33,631 bases of DNA. Source: UBA993 sp964485855. Lineage in GTDB: Bacteria; Bacillota; Dethiobacteria; DTU022. The stretch spans positions 1-33,631 of the forward strand of contig CAZAKI010000021.1 in NCBI GenBank assembly GCA_964485855.1. Direction: 5' to 3'. Position numbers and translations under genes: made by a program. The notes beneath the pieces are model-generated. The model did not search any database. It saw only the letters and a list, made by a program, of their open reading frames with translations, and had not been told where the DNA came from. Position 1 is the first letter of the stretch; the number at the start of each line of letters is the position of its first letter. Shown piece after piece: positions 7,782-16,317 of this stretch.

Positions 7782-9242
7782 GTGGATTCATTCGATGCCA
7801 AAAATATTATATCGGATAGAGAAATGATACTTCTCCTGAAATCAATTTTGGATTCGATTAACGAGGGTGTTATTGCTTGCGATTCTGAAGGTAAGATTAT
7901 TTTATACAACAGATGCCTAGAAAAACTCGAAGGAAGATCAAGGGTAGATATTTTGGGAAAGCACTTGACCGAGGTATATGACATCACAACTGAAAATAGT
8001 GAACAGCTTACCGCGTTAAAAACCGGGAAGCCTATTCTCGATGAAAATCTAAACTATATCGCCAATGGGAAAGAGATGCATGTTGTTTCTAGCACTTTCC
8101 CGTTAAAAGGAAAAAATGCTACTATAGCGGTTTACTCTGTTAGTAGAGATATTACCGGGATCCGTTCGTTACTCTTAAGGTCCATCGATATTCAGGGGAA
8201 AAGCAGGGATGATTTTGGAAAAGAAATCTTAAAAAACGGAACTAAGTATAATTTTTCAGACATAGTCGGTAATAGCAAATCGATAATAAAGGTTTTAAAT
8301 GAGGCTCATAAAGCTGCAGCTAGTTCTTCTCCCGTGTTAATTTATGGGGAAACGGGAACCGGTAAAGAGTTGTTTGTGCAGGGTATCCACAATGCAGGGA
8401 TAAATTATAAAGAACCTTTTGTTGCTGTAAATTGTGCCGCTATACCAGATTCACTCTTGGAAAGTCTTTTGTTTGGCACTGTTAAAGGAGCATTCACTGG
8501 AGCGGAACATTCGCCAGGCCTGTTTGAACAAGCTAGAAAAGGCACCCTATACTTAGATGAGGTTAACTCAATGGCGACATCTTTACAGGCAAAAACCTTA
8601 CGGGTTTTACAGGAAATGAAAATAAGAAGGGTAGGGGCTCAAAATGAAACGCCCATTCACTGTAGGGTCATAAGTTCGACTAATGTTGATCCCTGGCAAT
8701 GCGTTGAGGAGAATGCAATACGCAAGGATTTGTTTTATCGGTTAGCTGTTATACAAATCTTTTTACCCCCATTACGCGAACACATCGATGATCTTAAATC
8801 TTTAACGGATCATTTTTTAACTAAATACGGTAGAATCTTTGGAAAACACGTTACTGGTATCTCGGATCAATTGATAACCATTTTAAAAGAACACACATGG
8901 CCCGGCAATATTCGGGAACTAGAACATTTAATAGAGAATTCCTTGGCGATGATGGAAAAAGAAGAATGTGTTCTAACCATTGATGATATGCCACAGTCCT
9001 TAATATTTAGAAGTAACAATAGATTCAGTAAAAACCTTATTGGCAAAAGATCAACATTGGCAGAAATTCTGGCCAATGTTGAAAAGAGGACGATCCTCAA
9101 TGCATTGAATGAGCATGACTGGAATGTATCGCGTGCGGCTAAATACATTGGTATCGGCCGGCAAAATTTACAATATAGAATGAATAAACTTGGCATAAGT
9201 AGGATGGAACATAAAAACTCTGAAAATCAATATGGTTTTTGA
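7782..9242 (+). CDS. sigma-54-dependent activator (PAS-AAA+-Fis HTH)
   Basis: A 486-residue bacterial enhancer-binding protein of the RocR-like type. An N-terminal PAS sensor covers about residues 18-125. The AAA+ domain has Walker A 'GETGTGKE' at 189-196, the sigma-54-contacting loop 'GAFTGA' at 236-241, Walker B 'GTLYLDE' at 254-260, 'RKDLFYRL' near 314-321 and 'WPGNIREL' at 373-380. A Fis-type helix-turn-helix follows at about 430-472. It should remodel sigma-54 RNA polymerase at -24/-12 promoters after sensing a small molecule through PAS; the ligand is unknown. GTG 7782 is preceded by GGAGG at 7770-7774. A canonical sigma-54 promoter lies 220 bases past its stop, upstream of the first mttB homologue, making that gene cluster the obvious target. 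Confidence 0.93.
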   Translation: MDSFDAKNIISDREMILLLKSILDSINEGVIACDSEGKIILYNRCLEKLEGRSRVDILGKHLTEVYDITTENSEQLTALKTGKPILDENLNYIANGKEMHVVSSTFPLKGKNATIAVYSVSRDITGIRSLLLRSIDIQGKSRDDFGKEILKNGTKYNFSDIVGNSKSIIKVLNEAHKAAASSSPVLIYGETGTGKELFVQGIHNAGINYKEPFVAVNCAAIPDSLLESLLFGTVKGAFTGAEHSPGLFEQARKGTLYLDEVNSMATSLQAKTLRVLQEMKIRRVGAQNETPIHCRVISSTNVDPWQCVEENAIRKDLFYRLAVIQIFLPPLREHIDDLKSLTDHFLTKYGRIFGKHVTGISDQLITILKEHTWPGNIRELEHLIENSLAMMEKEECVLTIDDMPQSLIFRSNNRFSKNLIGKRSTLAEILANVEKRTILNALNEHDWNVSRAAKYIGIGRQNLQYRMNKLGISRMEHKNSENQYGF

Positions 9243-9433
9243 TTAATTGTTTTTCAAAGCTGTAACTTTAGATTGCAAGAGTAGCTTAAAATGATATGTG
9301 CATAAATATTTGTCAGGTGAACAATAATTAGGCACCCTAAAAGGACTATATTTATTGGTATCGGATTAGGATGAACAAAAAGCGCATATACATTATGCGC
9401 TATTTCTCTCAGGTCTATTCTGTGTATTTCAAC
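9243..9433 (+). other. gap between regulator and terminator, with palindrome 9381-9401 (candidate activator site)
   Basis: No gene is seen here. A perfect 8-bp inverted repeat with a 5-nt spacer (AGCGCATA at 9381-9388, TATGCGCT at 9394-9401) is centred about 100 bases upstream of the predicted sigma-54 transcription start. That is the usual place for an enhancer-binding-protein site. No proper U-run follows on the + strand, but a run of As precedes it, so a terminator reading leftward is an alternative. Confidence 0.45.
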
Positions 9434-9459
9434 AAACCGCCCTATTGGGTGGTTTTTTT
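9434..9459 (+). terminator. intrinsic terminator downstream of the sigma-54 activator gene
   Basis: A nine-pair stem (AAACCGCCC at 9434-9442 with GGGTGGTTT at 9447-9455, one G-U pair) has a 4-nt loop and runs into seven Ts (9453-9459). It should end transcripts from the activator gene just before the sigma-54 promoter at 9464. Confidence 0.8.
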
Positions 9460-9463
9460 ATCT

Positions 9464-9479
9464 TGGCACAGCTATTGCT
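9464..9479 (+). promoter_or_regulatory. sigma-54 (-24/-12) promoter for the first mttB cluster
   Basis: TGGCACAGCTATTGCT matches the RpoN consensus. GG at 9465-9466 and GC at 9477-9478 are separated by exactly ten bases. Transcription would start near 9490, leaving a leader of about 135 nt before ATG 9625. The activator encoded just upstream carries the GAFTGA loop needed to use it. Confidence 0.8.
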
Positions 9480-9624
9480 TTGTTTTTATCACAAGCGAGG
9501 AAAAATGTTGAAGGTGATGGTGCGCTCCTTAATCTTCATGTATCGCCAGCAAATAAAATAAACACAGGCACTCAGTTATAGTTTTCTAAAGAAAAATATC
9601 CTTGGAAGAAGAGGGAAAATAGCA
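9480..9624 (+). promoter_or_regulatory. mttB homologue 1 leader and ribosome binding site
   Basis: This stretch is the predicted 5' untranslated region. It holds no convincing ORF or strong hairpin. It ends with a GAGGGA ribosome binding site at 9611-9616, 8 nt before ATG 9625, which fixes the start of mttB homologue 1. Confidence 0.5.
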
Positions 9625-11079
9625 ATGCTTTGTGAAGCAGATCGATTAAAACCACTTAATGATGAACAATTAGCATTCATTCATGATAATACTGTTAAAA
9701 TACTTAGCGAAACAGGAATGCATTTTCCTTCTCGAGAAGCTCGTTTCATTTTTGCAAAGCATGGCTTTAAAATAGAAGGTGAAATAGTCTATTTCAACAA
9801 GATTAATATACAAAAAGCATTAGAATCTGTGCCTTCTACCTTTCAAATAAAGGCGCGTAACCCAAAATATCACGTAAGGGTTGGGGATAATAGTTTTGTT
9901 TTTAAACCAAGTGGAGGTTCGCCATTCATCCTTGATTACCGGGGCGGAATAAGGCCTAGTACTGCTAAGGATTGTAGAGATTCGATCATAATATCCCACT
10001 CTTTACCTGATATCGATATTAACCGCAGTTTAATTGTTGCTGGTGATATCCCTCCAGAAAATGTTCCACTGTATCATATGTTAACAGCGATTAAATTATC
10101 AGATAAGCCAATTGATTGTATATCAGTAAAAGGTGTAGAATTACTGTCGATCCTGTATGGAGTCAGCAAGAATAAACTTAAACAGGATGCAACCCAAGGC
10201 ATTGCACATGCAATATCTTACATAAATCCTATATCACCTTTAAAGCTTTCGAATAATGAAAGCGATCGGCTCATCGGTTTATCACAAGGTGGCGTAGCGC
10301 TTGCTATCTCCCCGATGCCGTTAGCGGGAATGACGGCGCCCTGTACTCTCCCAGGGCTGTTATTAAGTCAAAATTGCGAGATTATTGGGACTATAGTATT
10401 AAGCCAGCTTGTTAACCCAGGCTGCCCGGTTCTTTATGGTTGTATCGGGACAATAACTGAAATGAGGAATGTGGGAAGCCCAATAGGTGCTCCAGAATCC
10501 CGGATTATTGAATTTGCCTCTGCCCAAATTGCGAAGTTTTATAAAATACCATCCAGAGGTAATGCTGGATTATCTGATTCAAACTGTGTTGATTTTCAGG
10601 CAGGAGCAGAGTCTTTGTTTCAATTTATAAATGCTGTGAGATGTGGAATACATCTTCTCCCTGGTTTGGGGGCCTTAGGAAATTGGAATATTGGGTCTTT
10701 GGAGAAGCTTGTGTTGGATGCGGAAATTGCTCGATATGTTAAGCGGTATATTAGACCTATGGAGTTCAATAGTGAAACAACGGCTGTGGAATTAATTCAA
10801 AAAACGGGATCAAAGGGAAACTTTATTATTGAAGAGCATACTCTATTTAATTTTCGTAAGGAATTTTATAGCACCCAACTATTCAACAGAGATACTTTTA
10901 CTATCTGGGACAATAAGGGGCATAAAGACTCTTACGACAGAGCACATGAAGAAATAAATAAAATTTTTGATAGCTATAGCGCACCTGATTTGGATATTGC
11001 AATAGAAAGAGATCTGGAAAGATATGTTCAGGATCAGTACCCTGTTACTTGCGAGATGGCAAAAGCTCATAGTTTGTAA
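9625..11079 (+). CDS. MttB-family methyltransferase homologue 1 (divergent)
   Basis: A 484-residue member of the trimethylamine methyltransferase (MttB, COG5598) superfamily, whose TIM-barrel enzymes move a methyl group from an N-methylated amine to a corrinoid protein. Superfamily traits are the N-terminal 'FIHDNTVKILSETGMHF' helix, 'GMTAPCTLPG' in place of the usual 'GATGPVT', 'DFQAGAES' and the late 'IEEHT'. It is clearly the outlier of the six copies in the window: the shared 'YYGSGSD' motif reads 'FKPSGGS', and the C-terminal half has its own sequence. There is no in-frame TAG, so no pyrrolysine; the gene ends with TAA. It is the first gene behind the sigma-54 promoter and 48 bases upstream of homologue 2. 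The substrate, and even true methyltransferase activity, are uncertain for such divergent members. Confidence 0.83.
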   Translation: MLCEADRLKPLNDEQLAFIHDNTVKILSETGMHFPSREARFIFAKHGFKIEGEIVYFNKINIQKALESVPSTFQIKARNPKYHVRVGDNSFVFKPSGGSPFILDYRGGIRPSTAKDCRDSIIISHSLPDIDINRSLIVAGDIPPENVPLYHMLTAIKLSDKPIDCISVKGVELLSILYGVSKNKLKQDATQGIAHAISYINPISPLKLSNNESDRLIGLSQGGVALAISPMPLAGMTAPCTLPGLLLSQNCEIIGTIVLSQLVNPGCPVLYGCIGTITEMRNVGSPIGAPESRIIEFASAQIAKFYKIPSRGNAGLSDSNCVDFQAGAESLFQFINAVRCGIHLLPGLGALGNWNIGSLEKLVLDAEIARYVKRYIRPMEFNSETTAVELIQKTGSKGNFIIEEHTLFNFRKEFYSTQLFNRDTFTIWDNKGHKDSYDRAHEEINKIFDSYSAPDLDIAIERDLERYVQDQYPVTCEMAKAHSL

Positions 11080-11127
11080 ACAGCAAGAGTATGCTGCAAT
11101 AAATTTATTAAACAGGAGGATTAAAGA

Positions 11128-12564
11128 ATGCGTGTAAATATGCAGTTTCAACAAGTAGTAGGTCTTAATACTATTAGTTATGACCAATTTGAAGAAATTC
11201 ATCTAGCTACTCTTGAAATACTTGACAGGGTAGGGGTTCGGATATCAGATCCAGAAGCTTTGGCTTTATTAAAGAAAGCAGGCGCTCGTGTTGATAGGAA
11301 CTTGGCTAAAATACCGGCATCACTGGTTCAGGATGCTTTAGCCTCGGCACCCTGTCGAGTTCCCATTAGTAATAGAAGTGGTGAAAGAGCGATGAGATTG
11401 GAGAAAGGCCGTAGTTACTATGGGTCAGGTTCCGACACACCTAACACGATTGACATCGAGACAGGTGTACGGCGCCTAGCTACTAAACAGGATGTTATTG
11501 AATCAACGATTATCAGTGATCACTTAGATAATATTGATTTCATAATGTCTATGGCTCTTGCATCTGATGTTCCTACCGCAGATTCATATATTCATCAGTT
11601 TGAAGCGATGGTCTTAAATACTAGTAAACCTATTGTCTATACTGCCTCTAACCGTAGGGATCTTGAAATTATTGTCAAGATGGCAGAAGTTGTGGCAGGT
11701 GGAGCTGAAGCCCTTGCTGCTAACCCTTTTATAATCCTCTATGATGAACCCTCTTCACCTTTACAACATAGTGAAGAAGCAGTCCAAAAACTTTTATTTC
11801 TGGCTGAAAAAAGATTGCCTGTTATCTATATTCCTGCTTTGATGATGGGTGCAACTGGACCGGTAACAGCTGCTGGAGCTATTGTTGTCGCTAACTGTGA
11901 GTCATTATCTGGGCTAGTTATTCATCAGTTGAAGTCAAAAGGCGCGCCTTTCATTTATGGTGGAGGAATCCCACCTTTAGATATGAAGACTTCAGTCTGT
12001 TCGTATGCTGCCCCAGAAGAACACTTAAACTGCGCTGTAATGGTCAAGATGGCTCAATACTACAACTTGCCAGTGTTTACGACATCTGGGTGTAGCGATT
12101 CGCAACTTTTTGACCAACAAGCAGGGATGGAAGCAGGCTTTAATCTACTAGCCTCTACTCTGGCTGGAGGAAATTTAATTCATGATTTGGGTTATATCGG
12201 TTCAGGAATGACATCTTCGATGGAAATGCTAATATTATGTAATGAAACCGTAGGTATGGCTAAACATTTTGTAAAAGGTATTTCAATATGTCCAGAAACA
12301 TTAGCGCTTGACGTCATCGAAAAAGTTGGTCCTGGTGGTAATTATTTTGCCGAGGAACACACATTTAATAACTTCAAAAAACATCTTTGGGTGCCAGAGT
12401 TATTAAACAGGCATTCTTTTGATCATTGGAATTCTTCTGGAGCAACTACTTATGGACAAAGAGCAAATGAAAAGGCTAGAGCCATATTGGAAAATCATAA
12501 ACCGGTTATATTACCTGCAGAAGTGGTAAACAAAATTGGCGAAATTGTTAACCATTCTAAATGA
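11128..12564 (+). CDS. MttB-family methyltransferase homologue 2 (non-pyrrolysine)
   Basis: A 478-residue MttB-superfamily protein of the non-pyrrolysine type. Characterised relatives include MtgB (glycine betaine), MtpB (proline betaine) and MtcB (carnitine), which methylate a cognate corrinoid protein. Motifs shared with copies 3-6 are 'YYGSGSD' at 97-103, 'DFIMSMALASDVP', 'GATGPVT', 'GLVIHQLKSKGAPF', 'DQQAGMEAGFNLL', 'GGNLIHDLGY', 'EKVGPGG' and 'EEHT'. ATG 11128 follows AGGAGG at 11115-11120. The coding frame has no TAG and stops at TGA. It looks closest to copies 5 and 6, judged by eye. It follows homologue 1 after 48 bases without a terminator and is probably in the same sigma-54 transcript. 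Confidence 0.92.
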   Translation: MRVNMQFQQVVGLNTISYDQFEEIHLATLEILDRVGVRISDPEALALLKKAGARVDRNLAKIPASLVQDALASAPCRVPISNRSGERAMRLEKGRSYYGSGSDTPNTIDIETGVRRLATKQDVIESTIISDHLDNIDFIMSMALASDVPTADSYIHQFEAMVLNTSKPIVYTASNRRDLEIIVKMAEVVAGGAEALAANPFIILYDEPSSPLQHSEEAVQKLLFLAEKRLPVIYIPALMMGATGPVTAAGAIVVANCESLSGLVIHQLKSKGAPFIYGGGIPPLDMKTSVCSYAAPEEHLNCAVMVKMAQYYNLPVFTTSGCSDSQLFDQQAGMEAGFNLLASTLAGGNLIHDLGYIGSGMTSSMEMLILCNETVGMAKHFVKGISICPETLALDVIEKVGPGGNYFAEEHTFNNFKKHLWVPELLNRHSFDHWNSSGATTYGQRANEKARAILENHKPVILPAEVVNKIGEIVNHSK

Positions 12565-12763
12565 TGAAGGTAGATATTTTTTTTGATTGGCTGTTTGATT
12601 GATGATGAAAGGTTCTATTAAATTTGCTTTGTGTGGGTTAGATAGAAATTTATGCCTTTAATTGACGAGCACCTGATGATTTCTTAGGCATCTGGTACAG
12701 CTGAAAAGTACATGTAGTTCTTGGTATCGCGATTAACTTTGTTTAGAAAGGGAAGTGTAATAA

Positions 12764-13936
12764 ATGCATTTTGCTTCAAGAGTTGACCAGCTAAAGCCTT
12801 CTGATATAAGAGAGATCCTAAAATTAACAGCAAATCCTGAGGTTATTTCCTTCGCAGGGGGGGTTCCCGATCCGGTACTTTTCCCTTTAGAAGAGATGAA
12901 GCAAATTACTCAGCTTGTACTCGAGGAAAAAGGGAGAATAATCCTTCAATATAATTCTACCGATGGTTTATTGTCACTAAGAGAAAAAATTGCCCTACGG
13001 ATGTTTAAAATTGGAATAAAAGTTTCTCCCGAAAACCTTATAATTACCAGTGGTGCTCAACAGGGTTTGGATTTTTCGGCAAGGATTTTTTTAGGCGAAG
13101 GGGATGCTGTGGCTTGTGAAAGCCCAACCTATGCAGGAGCAATCAGTGCTTTTAAAATATGTATGCCCAAATTTGTTGAGATTTCTACCGATAGCGATGG
13201 AATGATTCTTAGTGAACTAGAAGCAGCCCTACAGAGGGATAAAAAAATTAAAATGATTTATGTGATTCCCGATTTTCAAAATCCAACTGGTAAATCATGG
13301 AGCATAGAGCGTCGCAAAGAATTAATCAGAATCTCTCATAAATACGATATTCCTATTGTGGAAGATAATCCTTACGGGGAAATTAACTTTAAAGAAGAAA
13401 GAATGCCAACACTTAAATCATTAGATAGTTTGGGAACTGTTGTCTATTTGGGTACTTTTTCCAAAACCTTTTGCCCTGGTTTAAGGGTAGGTTGGCTTAT
13501 CGCCTCGAACCCGATTATAAAGAAATATAATATCGTGAAGCAGGGCTCCGATATCCACACTAATTCTTTGGCCCAAGCCGAGATTGATAAATATCTGGAG
13601 CTTTATAATTTTGATGATCATATTAAAATTATTAATGAGGTTTACAAACAACGTAAAAATATCATGATAGATTCTATTAAAAAGTACTTCCCCGCCGACT
13701 TTTTATACACTAACCCAACAGGCGGTTTATTTATCTGGATAGAAATGCCGGAAGGCTATGATTCACGAGAAGTTTTAAAGAAAGCTTTAGATCGGAATGT
13801 AGCATTTATACCCGGAGAATCTTTTTATCCTAGTGAAAGCATAAAGAACACATTTAGGCTAAACTTTTCAAATGTATCAGAAGCAAGGATCGATGAAGGG
13901 ATAAAAAGGCTGGGAGAGATATTAAAAACAAATTAA
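12764..13936 (+). CDS. PLP-dependent aminotransferase, class I/II (LysN/ARO8-like)
   Basis: A 390-residue fold-type I aminotransferase resembling 2-aminoadipate/aromatic aminotransferases (COG1167 without the GntR domain). Seen features are 'FAGGVPDPVLFP' at 30-41, 'TSGAQQGLDF' near 95-104, 'QNPTG' with Asn173, the 'EDNPYGE' segment around Asp201 and Tyr204, and the PLP-binding Lys234 in 'GTFSKTFCPGLRVGW'. The family exchanges amino groups between an amino acid and 2-oxoglutarate; the amino donor is not predictable here. An AAAGGGA ribosome binding site precedes ATG 12764. The 199 bases upstream have a weak TTGACG-like -35 near 12663 but no clear -10. Its stop codon overlaps the ribosome binding site of the next gene, indicating co-transcription and coupling. 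Confidence 0.9.
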   Translation: MHFASRVDQLKPSDIREILKLTANPEVISFAGGVPDPVLFPLEEMKQITQLVLEEKGRIILQYNSTDGLLSLREKIALRMFKIGIKVSPENLIITSGAQQGLDFSARIFLGEGDAVACESPTYAGAISAFKICMPKFVEISTDSDGMILSELEAALQRDKKIKMIYVIPDFQNPTGKSWSIERRKELIRISHKYDIPIVEDNPYGEINFKEERMPTLKSLDSLGTVVYLGTFSKTFCPGLRVGWLIASNPIIKKYNIVKQGSDIHTNSLAQAEIDKYLELYNFDDHIKIINEVYKQRKNIMIDSIKKYFPADFLYTNPTGGLFIWIEMPEGYDSREVLKKALDRNVAFIPGESFYPSESIKNTFRLNFSNVSEARIDEGIKRLGEILKTN

Positions 13937-13950
13937 GGAGGTCACTAAGA

Positions 13951-14760
13951 ATGGGTAATATAAAAACTATGAAAGGTTTTGCTTATCCAACACCGCTTGG
14001 TGTATCATCGGTAGTAGGCGATTTTCCCTGGCATTTTGGAACAGAGCATCTAAGCATAGTTTACAGGACAGATCCGTTAATTGTTGAATCGTACTTGCCG
14101 GAGCCTTTAAAACTTGGGGAGCAACCGGATATTGTAATTGTTGACTTTGGTCGTTGGTTTTCTCTTTGGAATGAAGTCGATATGCCTTTTATTAATCCTG
14201 AAAGGACCTGGTATCAGGAAACAGTTATTTGGGTGGGAAGCTCATTTAAAGGCCAACAAGGTAAAACCTGTATCCAGACTTGGGTTGACAATGACTTTAC
14301 CTTAGTGAGGGGTATGTTTATGGGATTCAACAAAAAATATGGAAAAACTTATAAAACAGAATATATGACGGATAATCCCAAAATGCCCCCTTTAGGTGTC
14401 GGCTCGAAGCTTAAAGGTTGGACTTGTGCTCATGGTGAGCGTCTTATGGAAGGGACCATGACTATCCAAGAAAAGATCAATTATAGTGATTTACCAAAAC
14501 CGATGAACAATCCTCTGTTCAACATTCGCTATTTCCCTAGTATTGTCAATGGTGCACCTCCTTCTGTATGCGAGTTGGTTACACTAAATATGGAAGATAT
14601 TCGTCATGGAGATGTATGGTCTGGGGAAGGGACAATTAAACTGTATCAATCTAACCTTGAAGAATATACAATGTTAAAGCCCAGAGAGGTTGTAGGGGCA
14701 TATTATTATACGAATGGTTGTACAATAAAAGGTGGCGAAGTACTTCATAGTTGGGTATAA
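13951..14760 (+). CDS. acetoacetate decarboxylase-family protein
   Basis: A 269-residue member of the acetoacetate decarboxylase (ADC) superfamily, somewhat longer than the 244-residue clostridial enzyme. Paired lysines K128-K129 in 'GFNKKYGKTYK' align with the Schiff-base lysine pair (Lys115/116) of Clostridium ADC, so Schiff-base chemistry is plausible. The superfamily also includes enzymes acting on other keto acids by aldol or dehydration chemistry, so acetoacetate is not assured. AAGGAGGT at 13935-13942 overlaps the aminotransferase stop and sits 8 nt before ATG 13951. The pairing suggests sequential steps: transamination to a keto acid, then handling by this Schiff-base enzyme. That order is inference. 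Confidence 0.8.
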   Translation: MGNIKTMKGFAYPTPLGVSSVVGDFPWHFGTEHLSIVYRTDPLIVESYLPEPLKLGEQPDIVIVDFGRWFSLWNEVDMPFINPERTWYQETVIWVGSSFKGQQGKTCIQTWVDNDFTLVRGMFMGFNKKYGKTYKTEYMTDNPKMPPLGVGSKLKGWTCAHGERLMEGTMTIQEKINYSDLPKPMNNPLFNIRYFPSIVNGAPPSVCELVTLNMEDIRHGDVWSGEGTIKLYQSNLEEYTMLKPREVVGAYYYTNGCTIKGGEVLHSWV

Positions 14761-14849
14761 AAATTATCTTAGATTACAATAAAAGAGAACGCAAGACACG
14801 AATTCTTGCCCAGTTAATTGTATAATAAAGGGAGCTCGCTTGTATAATC

Positions 14850-16298
14850 ATGGGGGTGTTTGGAATAACTACTTATCGCTCTAACTACAATCAACAGCTA
14901 TCACCTAAGTTAAGCTGGTTTAGTGATAATCAGCTGGAAGAGATTCATAGTTCGACTATCGATGTTTTAGAAAGAGTAGGCGTCCGGGTTGACCACGATG
15001 AATCATTAAAACTACTAAAAGAGGCCGGCTGCCTGATCAAAGACAGGGTGGCCAAAATTCCCGGCTGGCTGATTGATGAAGCGATCAGAACAGCCCCTTC
15101 TAAAATAAATATCTATAACCGTGAGGGGCTTCCGGCGATGAGCCTGGAAAGCAATCGCACTTATTACGGGACCGGTTCCGATCTACCTTTTCATCTCGAT
15201 CTCGAAACCAATTTGCGTCGGAATTCAGTCAAAGAGGATATTATTAACGCTGCAATTATCATGGAAAATCTTCCGAACTTTGATTTCGTGATGAGCTACG
15301 GGATTCCCGGTGATATTGACGCCAAAAAAGGTTGTCTGCATCAGTTTGCTTCGATTACTCTGAATACTGCAAAACCGGTCATTTTTACCGCGTTAAGTGA
15401 AGAACATACCAGAACAATCATTGAGATGGCGTCTGCAGTTGCTGGTTCTTTGGATCATTTGCGGGATAGACCTTACATCATTATTTATGATGAACCGATA
15501 TCCCCATTGGTTCATACCAAAGAAGGTATGGCTAAAATGTTTGCCTGTATTGAATATGGGATACCTATTATTTATACTCCCGGTGTACTATCCGGTGGAA
15601 CCTGCCCGGTGAGCAAAGCAGGAACCATAGTTCAGATGAATGCTGAAAGTCTTTCCGGTTTGTTGATTGCCCAACTTAAAAAGAAAGGGGCTGCGATGAT
15701 TATTGGGGGTGGAGCCACCCCGATGGATATGCAGTCAACGGCAGCTCTTTACGGATCACCCGATGCAGTGATGAACTACTGTGCAATGACTGAGCTATCC
15801 CGCTATTACAATTTGCCCAATTTTACCGAGGCAGGCTGCTGTAATGCGCCACTGCCTGATGCTCAGGCCGGGATGGAGGCTTCAATTGGTCTGCTTATGA
15901 ATCAGCTTTGTGGAGCCAACTTGGTCCACGATGTTGGTTACTTGGATGGTGGCAAAACTGGATCCCTCCCGTTTCTTGTTATGTGTGATGACTTTATTAG
16001 TGCTGCCCGCTATATTGGAAGCGGTACGGAAATTAGTCATGACAAGATCGGGGTTGATACAATTACAAAGGTTGGACCAGCCGGGAATTATCTAAGCGAA
16101 GAGCATACGATGAAATATTTTCGCAGTGAAATCTGGATGCCAAAAGTCTTTAACCGCATGATGTATGAAACATGGCAACAACATGGAAGTAAGGATTGTT
16201 TTGAGCTGTCCCGTGAAAAGGCGCAGTCTATTCTCAAAAATGATTTGGCTAATAGACCTGATAAAAAAGTTATTGAGAAGGTCAATAAATTGCTTTAA
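14850..16298 (+). CDS. MttB-family methyltransferase homologue 3 (non-pyrrolysine)
   Basis: A 482-residue MttB-superfamily protein with 'YYGTGSDLPFHLDLET', 'DFVMSYGIPGD', 'GGTCPVS' in place of the 'GATGPVT' of copies 2, 5 and 6, 'DAQAGMEASIGLLMNQLCGANLVHDVGYLDGG' split across the active-site half, 'KVGPAG' and 'EEHT'. These variations set it apart from copies 2, 5 and 6 and suggest another substrate. No in-frame TAG occurs and the stop is TAA. The chosen ATG 14850 has a poorly spaced site (AAGGGAG at 14828-14833, 16 nt away); GTG 14856 is in frame but has no better site, so the true start is uncertain by a few codons. The UroD-like gene follows after only 19 bases, suggesting a functional pair. 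Confidence 0.9.
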   Translation: MGVFGITTYRSNYNQQLSPKLSWFSDNQLEEIHSSTIDVLERVGVRVDHDESLKLLKEAGCLIKDRVAKIPGWLIDEAIRTAPSKINIYNREGLPAMSLESNRTYYGTGSDLPFHLDLETNLRRNSVKEDIINAAIIMENLPNFDFVMSYGIPGDIDAKKGCLHQFASITLNTAKPVIFTALSEEHTRTIIEMASAVAGSLDHLRDRPYIIIYDEPISPLVHTKEGMAKMFACIEYGIPIIYTPGVLSGGTCPVSKAGTIVQMNAESLSGLLIAQLKKKGAAMIIGGGATPMDMQSTAALYGSPDAVMNYCAMTELSRYYNLPNFTEAGCCNAPLPDAQAGMEASIGLLMNQLCGANLVHDVGYLDGGKTGSLPFLVMCDDFISAARYIGSGTEISHDKIGVDTITKVGPAGNYLSEEHTMKYFRSEIWMPKVFNRMMYETWQQHGSKDCFELSREKAQSILKNDLANRPDKKVIEKVNKLL

Positions 16299-16317
16299 CT
16301 TTTACGGAGGTTTTTGT

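Noticed and set aside
14806..14833. TATAAT at 14821 as a promoter for mttB homologue 3
   Set aside because: No -35 or TG extension is present at the right spacing, and a start about seven bases later would leave out the AAGGGAG ribosome site.
16165..16317. A 51-residue N-terminal extension of the UroD-like protein
   Set aside because: It lies within mttB homologue 3, while ATG 16318 has an ideal ribosome site and gives the normal family start.
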